A stretch of 64,000 nt of DNA from Rhynchopus sp. YZ270_cl-10 (lineage: Eukaryota > Euglenozoa > Diplonemea > Diplonemida > Diplonemidae), in contig OZ037869.1 in NCBI GenBank assembly GCA_964035575.1, positions 496,001 through 560,000 of the forward strand, given 5' to 3'. Position 1 is the stretch's first letter; each line of letters starts with the position of its first letter. Position numbers and translations under genes: made by a program. Shown in pieces: positions 39,128 to 47,368 of this stretch. Below the pieces are notes generated by a model that did not search any database, had not been told where the DNA came from, and saw only the letters and a list, made by a program, of their open reading frames with translations.

Positions 39128-40357
39128 TCATTCCAACTGCGGCGTTGCCGACGCCCAAGAGCAAAAGAAGAGAAGACCCCCCAAGTACACCCCCACCGCT
39201 GTCCCAAACACAGCCGGCCAGCCGTACTCAGGCAGCACAAAGCCGACGTACAAATTGCCGATCACGCCAGCCAAGGTTGCGATTGTGTTTGAAATCCCTT
39301 GGACAATCCCTGCGTGGTTGGGGGCGATGTCCATAATATTTGCCATATTCCCAGAAGGGTGGCATCCGTGCGACGCAAGCGCAATGCACATAAAGAGCGA
39401 TATTGCCAGTGGCGACACCGCCTTCTTGGGCATCCCCGTGCACAGCACCAACGCAAACGAGCACCCACCCATCGCGCACGTCTGTGCAGCTTTCCTCACC
39501 CACAGCTTCTCCCACCCGGCCCGTATCGCCCTGTCGCTCACTGCTCCCACAACATTCGCCATGACCGCCCCACAGACATATGCTGGAATCGTAAACTCCC
39601 CTACACGCTCCAACGGGACACCCAAATGATGCACAAAATACTCCGGCAGCCAGGTGATCAGAATGTAAAACCCAAAATTCCCCCCAAAATGCGAGATGTA
39701 GATTGCCCAGAAGGGCTTTTTCCGCAGGAGGATGGACCAGGGGAGTGTTTTGTACGTTGCTGTGGAGGTGTTGGGAGAGAAGGCACCACGCGGCGGGCAG
39801 ATTACGAAGAGGAGTGCCCAGAGCACACCCATCAGCCCGAGGATGTGGAACACTGTTTCCCAGGAGCGCGCAACCCAGGGGCTGAGCAGGAGGGAGACAA
39901 CTATACCGAGTTGGTTTCCCGAGCTGATGAGCGCGTTGTACTGGGTACGACGGTCCTCCGGATACCAGGTACTGGTAATCTGTTGGAGGGCAGGCATGGC
40001 AACACCTTCGCCTGCACCTAACCCGATTCTAGCGAGCATCATTGTGCCCAACGACGCTGCACAGGAGGGCGTGATCAAGGTAAAGAAACTCCATGTTACC
40101 ACCGCCAGCAGCAACACCCTTGCACCGCCATACGTCTCTGCCCACACCCCACCTAGCACCTGAGTTGTCGCATACCCCACGAAGAAACCCGCAAAGACGA
40201 CCCCCTGCGTCGCCTTATCCCAACCATGCTGTGCTGCGGCGGGGATCATCGCGATGCTCATATTCGTCCGATCAACATAACACAACACTGCCGCAAGAAA
40301 TGCGTACAGTGCCATGACATTGTACGGCTCCAACACCCCACGCCGTGTGTACAGCAT
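39128..40357 (-). CDS. Major facilitator transporter, SLC17/anion-transporter-like, 409 aa
   Basis: A single exon. The ATG at 40357 follows CATTCCAG and an A/T-rich leader. Twelve hydrophobic segments are visible. Signature elements of the SLC17 anion:cation symporter group are present: CYVDRTNMSIAMIP in helix 1, GWDKATQGVVFAGFFVGYATTQVLGG, RIGLGAGEGVAMPALQQ (the GEGV motif of the family), STWYPEDRR and NHAGIVQGISNTIATLAGVIG. The substrate could be phosphate, an organic anion or another solute; the sequence alone does not say. Length is slightly shorter than the usual 430-500 because of short termini. Confidence 0.88.
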   Translation of the reverse strand: MLYTRRGVLEPYNVMALYAFLAAVLCYVDRTNMSIAMIPAAAQHGWDKATQGVVFAGFFVGYATTQVLGGVWAETYGGARVLLLAVVTWSFFTLITPSCAASLGTMMLARIGLGAGEGVAMPALQQITSTWYPEDRRTQYNALISSGNQLGIVVSLLLSPWVARSWETVFHILGLMGVLWALLFVICPPRGAFSPNTSTATYKTLPWSILLRKKPFWAIYISHFGGNFGFYILITWLPEYFVHHLGVPLERVGEFTIPAYVCGAVMANVVGAVSDRAIRAGWEKLWVRKAAQTCAMGGCSFALVLCTGMPKKAVSPLAISLFMCIALASHGCHPSGNMANIMDIAPNHAGIVQGISNTIATLAGVIGNLYVGFVLPEYGWPAVFGTAVGVYLGGLLFFCSWASATPQLE

Positions 40358-40399
40358 AAAAAAATTGCAATTTTTTTCCCTGGAATGATGTAATTATTG

Positions 40400-40861
40400 T
40401 TATTTTTCCCGGAAAAAACGAAGGCAACCCCGGTACTCATAAGGCGATACTATGGTAATAGCGGCAACGTGGTACTCCACCTTTGACACACCAAATGCCC
40501 AGAAAAGGTCGACCGCCTCTTTGTGGTATCCGTAGTCTTCGCAATTTTCAAGAAAACGGTTGCAAAGCAGTAAGGATCTGTCGTGCAGGTGGTACCACCT
40601 AAACACCTCCACTTCACCAACCAAGACGGCAGCAACCTCTCTCGGTGTGAAGACGTGCATTGTACAGTCTATGCAAAGACACTCCGCCACCCAAGCCAGC
40701 TCCGCAGAAAGTCTGTCGTGGGTGAAGGCCCTCTCTTCGGCGATGCAGTGCCACCGACGACACACTTCTCTCGCCCTGCGCGCATCCCCTACCGTCAGAT
40801 ACCCCTCCACAACCAACACCAACTCTGTGCATTCATGTATATGCGAGGCAGTGCCGCCCAT
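40400..40861 (-). CDS. Small F-box-like protein, 153 aa
   Basis: A single exon from the ATG at 40861 to a TAA stop, 42 bp downstream of the transporter start in transcription order. Residues about 10-50 (CTELVLVVEGYLTVGDARRA then REVCRRWHCIAEERAF) resemble the F-box pattern of a leucine-rich helix followed by a conserved Cys-x2-Trp. The remainder is Cys- and aromatic-rich (LLLCNRFLENCEDYGYHK) without a recognised domain. An F-box protein would link a target to an SCF ubiquitin ligase; that role is inference from a weak match. Confidence 0.6.
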   Translation of the reverse strand: MGGTASHIHECTELVLVVEGYLTVGDARRAREVCRRWHCIAEERAFTHDRLSAELAWVAECLCIDCTMHVFTPREVAAVLVGEVEVFRWYHLHDRSLLLCNRFLENCEDYGYHKEAVDLFWAFGVSKVEYHVAAITIVSPYEYRGCLRFFREK

Positions 40862-40959
40862 AATGTGACGTCCTCACTCAACCCTCTTCTAAGTGTTCAA
40901 CTAGTAAACTCAGATCTGTGATGATTATAGACAAAATTCAAAAAGTGTGTGTTAAACTG

Positions 40960-41000
40960 TTTATAAGATGAATCCAAGCCTCTTTCGCTTATTCATCTAA
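40960..41000 (+). repeat. Family-A repeat
   Basis: TTTATAAGATGAATCCAAGCC, TCTTTCG, CTTATTCATC and A tail. The outer GATGAAT/ATTCATC pairs. Confidence 0.6.
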
Positions 41001-41256
41001 AAAAGGGGGAAGGTACCTAGAGGGAAATTGGGGAGGGAAATGTCATTTTTTTGTCATATATTTGGATGTAAGCTCCGAACATAATTGAGAGATTGGTTAG
41101 TGGGAGGGGGAGATGGGGGGTTTTTTTTGCAAAGCTCCAGGAAGTTGGGCGGTTGCCGCACCCGTCAAAAGAAAATGGATAAATGCATCAAATGTAAATA
41201 TTTGATCACATCTTTTAGAAAAGGTTAACGAAAAAGGCGGGGGGGAGGAAAGAAAA

Positions 41257-41345
41257 CTTGTAAAACGAATGTGTCTCTCTCTCTCCTTGCACACATATTT
41301 TACCACCATCGTTATCGCGCTGGTAACACGCTAGGTTTGAAAATA
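41257..41345 (+). repeat. Family-B repeat, long form
   Basis: Shares about 85 bp with 14041-14133, with scattered substitutions and the same distal CGCGCTGGTAACACGCTAGG. Confidence 0.75.
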
Positions 41346-41473
41346 TGGGCTGTTTCTTCACAACGACTGTTCAGGTCAATGCAACTCACCCCAAACAAAA
41401 AAATACTTTGTCATTTCTTTTCACAAAGCGTCCTGTAGTCAATATCTCACTCAGCTTAGAATATCCCCTTTTT

Positions 41474-42616
41474 TTAGACCACCGACAAACACGCTATCAC
41501 CACTAGAAGAGACGCTATGCAGAAGGCGTGCTTGTTGTAGAGCAATGGGAGGGTGCTGAGGACGTACCACCACGTGTCAAAGACTGCCTTCTCACTGCGG
41601 ACGAAGAGCGAGGCGGGGTGCTTCTTTGTGGGGCATGGTAGCTTTGTGTTATTGGCTGCCGCAGCCTTGGACTGTTTTTTATGAAAGCTCTCCATAATGG
41701 GGTCACCTATCAAAGAGTTGATGTGCGACCCTTCCAGATCGACCATCGCCTGCGAAAGGTTCCCTCCATGCGACTCTATCAACTTCTTTGCACGAAGATA
41801 GCTGTCATCGAAGTTGTAACGGTATAACAACCAATTCCGCGCAACAAGAATGTTTGCATCTGTTGTCGCATCGCGAAGGAGCTGGGTGCGGTCTGGGGTA
41901 CACCTTTGTTGCGCCAAATGAGATTTCCATATCCCAAAGGTTTTCTCACAGGTCTGCGGGGTTAGTGGCTTTGAGGCGGTGCGGGGCATTGCACGGAGAA
42001 GCTGCCGGGTGCATTTCATCCCAAACATTTCATCATAAAGGTTTGCGTTAACCTCAGGAAGGAAGTGAAGAAATTCCACATTCAACCGCAGTGGTGTGTC
42101 CGTCTGCAGAGACGGCGGCAGCACTACACAGTTGCATGACAAAAAAAAGGACTCTCCTGACGCCCCCAAAGCAAACTGGATGTACGCCGCCCCCTTCCCC
42201 ATAATCACCTGGACAACGCTGCCGTGTGATGCGGCAATGTTTCGTATCATCTGCTCTGGGGTCTTCGCAGGAAACCCTGAAATGAGCACTTCAGAGTAAA
42301 TCCTCTCCATGTCTTCAGCACTGTGCGTCTCCATTGTCATGCTAACAGTCGGGGGTGCCGGTTGTGGGCGGCTAGGCTTGTACTCCCCAAGGGTGTTGGC
42401 AGCCAGAACCTTCCCGGTTACCATCCAATCAGTTAGACACCCAGTTGAGCACAGAACCAGCTCCCCTTCGTCTTTATACCCACCCGTCTCCCACAGCCAT
42501 TCCGTCCCCTTCACCTCCCATCTGCACTGTTCCCGCTCTATTTCAGGTGCGTACGCAGCGACAATAGCTTCATGTCCGAGACACGCCTTACACAGTACAC
42601 ACCTCATATTCACCAT
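41474..42616 (-). CDS. Tail-anchored protein with Cys motif and RRM-like domain, about 380 aa
   Basis: I start it at the ATG at 42616 (MVNMRCVLCKACLG), 6 nt after a CTTCTCCAG acceptor; the frame further upstream has no ATG. The N-terminal 70 residues hold two Cys pairs (CVLCKAC, and CSTGC before LTDWM) that could bind zinc. About residues 100-160 (IYSEVLISGFPAKTPEQMIR, then GSVVQVIMGKGAAYIQFA) resemble an RNA-recognition fold. A mixed helical region follows. The last 25 residues (HAFCIASLLVVIACLSVV) form a membrane anchor with no lumenal tail. Together this suggests a cytosolic-facing protein on an internal membrane; RNA binding is inference. Confidence 0.7.
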   Translation of the reverse strand: MVNMRCVLCKACLGHEAIVAAYAPEIEREQCRWEVKGTEWLWETGGYKDEGELVLCSTGCLTDWMVTGKVLAANTLGEYKPSRPQPAPPTVSMTMETHSAEDMERIYSEVLISGFPAKTPEQMIRNIAASHGSVVQVIMGKGAAYIQFALGASGESFFLSCNCVVLPPSLQTDTPLRLNVEFLHFLPEVNANLYDEMFGMKCTRQLLRAMPRTASKPLTPQTCEKTFGIWKSHLAQQRCTPDRTQLLRDATTDANILVARNWLLYRYNFDDSYLRAKKLIESHGGNLSQAMVDLEGSHINSLIGDPIMESFHKKQSKAAAANNTKLPCPTKKHPASLFVRSEKAVFDTWWYVLSTLPLLYNKHAFCIASLLVVIACLSVV

Positions 42617-42844
42617 TGTACTATGCTGGAGAAGGTGGAAAGTGAGGGGGGTAGGTCGCTTCACCTCTTAGTGAAACACTGTAGAGAGGGGAAGGGGAGG
42701 GGAAGGGGGGTCTATTTGCTATGCATAATCATATATTACAAGGAACATAAAAGTGAATTTGCACCACACACCCTGGTGCGTGTAAACGCGCAGGGGGGGA
42801 GGTGAGGATCAGGTTACATAATGGTGTAATAAAAAAAAACGTAC

Positions 42845-42965
42845 TTTTCTTATGATCTGCATAGACTATGCTTGAGTGCAGAGGGCAAGGGCAGAGAGCA
42901 ATGTCCTTAAGGTTTGTACAGAGAACATCCCATCGGGATGTGTAGTAATCCAAAATGACGGCTTT
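42845..42965 (-). CDS. Possible orphan exon
   Basis: On the minus strand this 121-nt stretch lies between an acceptor-like CATATCTCAG and a GTACGT donor. It reads KAVILDYYTSRWDVLC then TNLKDIALCPCPLHSS, IVYADHKK. It is far less AT-rich than its flanks. It does not extend either neighbouring gene in an obvious way. Confidence 0.25.
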
Positions 42966-43028
42966 CTGAGATATGTTGGGTGAATTGTTATGAAAAAAAT
43001 TGAAAGGTAAACTTCTCACCAAAAGTAG

Positions 43029-43095
43029 AGTTGAAATACAAAGCCCTCTCTTGACAGTGTACCTTGGTACATGACCAAAAAAAAAAAACAAAAAA
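43029..43095 (+). repeat. Family-D repeat with A tail
   Basis: GTTGAAATACAAAGCCC, TCTCTTGACAGTGTACC, TTGGTACATGACC and a run of 12 A. The GGTAC ATGACC part is shared with the long D copy at 18034. Confidence 0.65.
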
Positions 43096-43097
43096 TG

Positions 43098-43130
43098 TAG
43101 ATGAGTCATCTCTCCTGCACACATCTTTAA
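43098..43130 (+). repeat. Family-B repeat
   Basis: GTAGATGAGTCATCTCTCC then TGCACACATCTTTAA. Confidence 0.45.
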
Positions 43131-43198
43131 ATGCTGGGGGAAGATATGCGGGTGTGTTATGAGACAGAAGCTTGGCTGTCTATCCTGTTTAACTGCCA

Positions 43199-45595
43199 TC
43201 ACGGAAACTTCCTCTGCAGCAGCTCGTAGATGTTACGGGGCGGTATGTTCGGGTAGGCATCGCACAGGGCGTCAAAGCGCTTCGTCAGCAAGGACTCTCC
43301 GTACTTCTCGGCATACTTCAGCGACTCCTCCTTTGCGAGGAGCGCATTCCCATCGTGGTAGTGGGAGAACATACGGCCCCAATGCTGCACCTTCTCTTGG
43401 TCTTCTGACATATTTTTCAGCGACAATTTGTACAACGCAATGTTCTGCGGTTCGGAGTCAGGCGCGCCTGCTTCTTGCGAGATGACATCCAAAGGCAAGC
43501 ACTGGAAGGTGTTGTCGGAGGAGATGAGCTCGTGTGTCGCACCGTCAACGAGGGTGCCTTGGTTGTAGTAGCCTGATATCTTTTCGATCATCCTGCAGTT
43601 GGCCATGGCAGAGCCGAGGACGACGAAGCCTTTGAGGGTGGGCACACCAACGTTCCCTGCAAGGACGTCTCCTGTGCAGATCCCGGCGCTGCTGTGGACT
43701 CCGCTCGACTGAAGCTTCTCGAGGATTTCTATTGCGGCAGCAGCTGCATCCGCCGCAGCCCTGGACACAACCTGAAGCAGGTTGAAGCACATCGTGCAGT
43801 AGTCCGCCGTCACGTCCGTCACATACCCGGAACGTTCCTCCGCCGCCGCCAGAATCGTCGCCAAAGTAGTTCCCGTCGCCTTCTCCAACGCCTTCTGCTT
43901 CACAGGAACCTCCTCCTGCGGGGAAACCGCATTCAGGAAGCTGATACTGACAGTCAGAATCGTGACATTCTTGACAGGGATAAGCTTTAATTCAGTGAAC
44001 GGTGCGATCGTCCCCGGCTTCCTCTGGCTCGCCTCTAAGCCCACGTCTTCCTCCTTAAAGCGTCTGCAAAAGACGGACTTCGGGAGAAACCCTTTAATAT
44101 GCTTGATCTTCCCGCCAATGAGGAAGAGCGCCTTCTCCGCTGCGGGTATGCCCTTCTTCTTGGAGTGTGCGATCTCGCTTTCTTCGTCGTGCTCTTCGAA
44201 GGAGAGGTTGGAGAAGGCCTGCATGCGTTCTAAGGACTTCATGAGCTTTTCGATTTCACGCTTTGCCTGGAGAAGCAGGTTCATCATGTTGTAGTAGCTC
44301 TTGATGCTGCAGATGTGCAGCACCACCCCAAAGAAGCATATTACAATCACAGTGATCACAATGCCAAACTGCTCCCGCTGCTCCTCTTTTCTCTCTGCGT
44401 TCAAACTCTCTTGCTTGACGTTGAGTTGCGAGAGATTCGCGTAGCCCCACTCTTTGATAGATTCACACATAAACGTAGACGAATTGCCTGCCACCGACGT
44501 GGTCGGGTGATACATCGTTTGCACATGGCTAAAAGAGAGTGAAAGCTCTTTCAGGTACGGCGCCTTCTTCAAGAGGAGCGTCAGGTCTGAGAGCATCGTG
44601 TCTGACGCATAGGAGTCGAAGAGGGCCTGCGAGAGCATGAGCTTGGCCGAGCTTGCGGAGAAGGCATCGACTGCCTCTTGGTAGCTTGGCTGGTCGACCA
44701 CCTCCTTCAGCCAGACGCGGCTCATTTGAACCTGCGCCAACGACGTCACCAAGCTGAGATACCCCATAATCCCAAACTGTGCCTTTGCAAAGCTAGACGC
44801 CGTCGACACTGTGTTCCTCGCAGTGAGGACAGACAGATCGCGTATAATGCCATCATACGCATGGCTGACCACCTCTACTGCATGATGGTCGCCTGTATGG
44901 CGAAACTCTTGTGTGTACATCCGGATTCGTTCCAACTCATCAGGTTTAAGCGCGGCAGTGAATACATCAAGGTGTCGTTCTGGGGCAGTTGCCTCAGGGG
45001 AAAGCTGGAGAACATCTTGTTTATAACGCTTTGGACTAAGGGAATAGTGAAACGCAGCGAAGGCGGACATCTTCGTAATAACGTCGCGACGTGCCTTGGC
45101 AACGCCCTCGGTAGAGGAGGCGAAGAACGACATAATGCCGTGGATCAGCACCTTCCGCTCTGTCTGCAGTGCGCTGGACAGCGCTGCAGCGTGGGTGTGG
45201 TACTCTAGGGCTACCTCCTCTAGGTGCTTCAACTCCTTCCTCGTCTGGTCTAAGTGTACCTGAGGGAGGAGGGAGGGGTGGGTAAGATTCATTTGAGAAG
45301 AGGAGCAAAGTGACATCACCCGGGGGGTATGAGGTGAACGTGGCAGAAAAATGTAAGTTGTGAGTGCAAACGCCTCACCGGACCTCCAGAGGGAGAGGGT
45401 GGTATATGATGGCCATTTGAGAATACAGCCAGGGTGGGGTTAGGTGGGCTGGTGGGCTGGTGGGTGGTGGTGGTTACACACCGAAGCGAACCCGGCAATG
45501 GCCAAAAGAATCGGGATGCAGACAACAGCCAGTTTCGTGTTCAGCGGGATCTCCTTCATCGCACGCACCTCGAGCTCCTCGTACTTCGACTCCAT
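43199..45595 (-). CDS. Membrane protein with degenerate class III cyclase domain, 724 aa
   Basis: Exons are 45482-45595 and 43199-45259; the 222-nt intron starts GTGTGT, the only non-GTAT donor. The ATG at 45595 follows TTTCCAG and a 37-nt leader. Exon 1 encodes a first membrane segment (LAVVCIPILLAIAGFAS). About 270 residues of helical ectodomain follow, resembling NIT-type sensor bundles in layout (LIHGIMSFFASSTEGVAKA with repeated Arg/Lys-rich helices). A second membrane segment is FGIVITVIVICFFGVVLHIC. The cytosolic part has a class III cyclase-like domain: VTILTVSISFLNAV, then GICTGDVLAGNVG and VVLGSAMANCRMIEKIS. The metal-binding Asp of the first strand (FxDI in active enzymes) is replaced, so it is probably a pseudocyclase signalling protein. 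Confidence 0.75.
45353..45390 (+). repeat. Family-C repeat, intronic
   Basis: GTAAGTTGTGAGTGCAAACGCC then TCACCGGACC, in the cyclase-like gene intron. Confidence 0.45.
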
Positions 45596-46152
45596 GATTA
45601 GGTTTTTGGTTTTTTTGTATATCGTGTAACACCTGGAAAAAAATGGAAGTTGAAAAGCAGAGAAAAGTATAATCCTAACCGGAATCTAAGAGGCAAACAT
45701 GGTTCTGTGGTTGTCTTTTTTTTGTTGTTGAATGTTTTTTTGACAAAGAAACCGCCAATAGCCTCCAAACGGGTTGTTTGTTGTTCACGACTGAAACAAC
45801 AGGGCAACAACGTGGAGAAATGGGGTGTGTGGGGAAGGGGAACAGGTACGGGAGAGGGGGGAAACTAATAGAAACAACGTACCAAATACAAAGGGGGGGC
45901 GTTAGTTGTGTCGTGTGGAAGGTTGGCCGCCAACACATGTACATACCGTTTGGCCCACACACACATTGGGGCTATATTCTGCGCAAGAATTACCCCCTAT
46001 TAGTTATCAAACACACACACGTCCGTTTTTCGTAAACACCCCACCTGGTTCTACATCACCTGGGCGAACCCATTGGGCATTCTTCAGAACATGACGGGGA
46101 AAGGGGGGGGGACAAATGTGACCGGAAAAAAAGGAAGAACTAATACAAAAGT

Positions 46153-46200
46153 AAACTTGGAAAGGTGTATTGTGTGCTTTTTTCACTGTGCACACAAGTT
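46153..46200 (+). repeat. Family-B repeat, degenerate
   Basis: AACTTGGAAAGGTGTATTGTG, TGC, then TGTGCACACAAGTTTTC; outer arms AACTTG/CAAGTT pair. Confidence 0.4.
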
Positions 46201-46286
46201 TTCTTGGGAGAAAAGAGAACTGTTAGAGAAGAGTGGACGTGGTCGCCTGTTAGGCCTACCCAAAAATTTCAAGAAAGAAGAAAACT

Positions 46287-46330
46287 TCGTACAATGAACC
46301 TAAACCTCCGCCGTGAGCCTTGTCACCCTT
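46287..46330 (+). repeat. Family-A repeat, degenerate
   Basis: ACAATGAACCTAAACC, TCCGCCGTG, AGCCTTGTCACCC. Confidence 0.45.
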
Positions 46331-46784
46331 TTTAAGCAAAAAGCTGCTGTTTGTTTGGTAATCCCTCTCTGCGTCTGCCTTGGTCGTATTAGATACTCAA
46401 AAAAAAAAGGCAACACAGGAAGTGGATCGTTGTAAAAAGCACTCTTGTGTAAAATCCATTTCCATCATTACCAGGAATTCTCTTTCCTTAAATGATGTGT
46501 CAGTAGTGGACCCCACTAGAATACTAATACGGTACAATCAGCCAACACCTTTTTTTTTTTTCCACAAAAGGTAAACGGAGTCGTCCACATATCATTTTTT
46601 CTTTTTTTTTTAGGTAAAAAAAAATGAAAAGAAATATCTCACATAAAAAAACACAGCTATTTCTCCCCCACTCACTTCCCCTAAAGGTATAACACAATAA
46701 ACTAACAGTCAAAACAGAACACCACTTCCCAAACCCCCCACTGCCCAATTCTTTCTTTTGTGAAGCATTGTCAAAACAAAACAA

Positions 46785-47265
46785 TGAGGTGATCCAGTCT
46801 CACGCTTTTTCACACATTTTCACTTGGTTTCACACATTTTCACATGGTTTCACGGTGTGAAAAAGTGTGTACGAAAGTGAAAAAAAAACTGCTTCACGCA
46901 CTCTGAGTGGATTCCTCCAGAAAAAAAAACTTGGTGTTTTCACATGGTTTCACACATTTTCACTTGGTTTCACTTGGTTTCACTTGGTTTCACTTGGTTT
47001 CACTTGGTTTCACTTGGTTTCACTTGGTTTCACTTGGTTTCACTTGGTTTCACTTGGTTTCACATATTTTCACATGGTTTCACACATTTTCACATGGTTT
47101 CACATGGTTTCACATGGTTTCACATGGTTTCACATGGTTTCACATGGTTTCACATATTTTCACTTGGTTTCACACATTTTCACCTTGGTTTCACACGTTT
47201 TCACTTATTTTCACATGTTTTCACGGTGTGAAAAAGTGTGGAAAAGTGTGCGCTGGATCACCTCA
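46785..47265. mobile_element. MITE-like element built of 10-bp tandem repeats (481 bp)
   Basis: Perfect 13-bp inverted termini TGAGGTGATCCAG (46785-46797) and its complement (47253-47265) are flanked by 5-bp direct repeats AACAA. The body is two blocks of a 10-bp unit, TTTCACTTGG / TTTCACATGG / TTTCACACAT (about 46804-46857 and 46937-47226). Each block closes with the palindrome TTTCACGGTGTGAAA. The sequence just inside both termini (TTTTTCACAC, TTTTCCACAC) resembles the repeat unit. It has no real ORF. The transposon family is unknown. It lies just past the last exon of the 1714-residue gene. Confidence 0.75.
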
Positions 47266-47368
47266 AACAAACCAAAAAAAACACACACCCTGCCTCCCAA
47301 AAAAAAAGCCGAGCAGATCAGGTGCGCTCTGCATCTGGTACACCACCATGCAGAACAACCCACTTTCC

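Larger units (their letters stand above)
40862..41473. other. Intergenic with two short repeats
   Basis: AT-rich; holds a family-A copy (40960-41000) and a long family-B copy (41257-41345). No gene is seen. Confidence 0.55.
42617..43198. other. Intergenic between cyclase-like and tail-anchored genes
   Basis: Holds a family-D copy, a family-B copy and a possible exon (42845-42965). The rest is AT-rich. Confidence 0.5.
45596..46784. other. Intergenic upstream of the cyclase-like gene's neighbour
   Basis: Includes the cyclase-like leader with its acceptor AG at 45633-45634. The rest is AT-rich with CA-rich patches (46010-46022) and weak family-B and family-A copies. No gene. Confidence 0.5.

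Noticed and set aside
46804-47232. CRISPR-like array
   Set aside because: Units are contiguous 10-bp repeats with no unique spacers, and the genome is eukaryotic.
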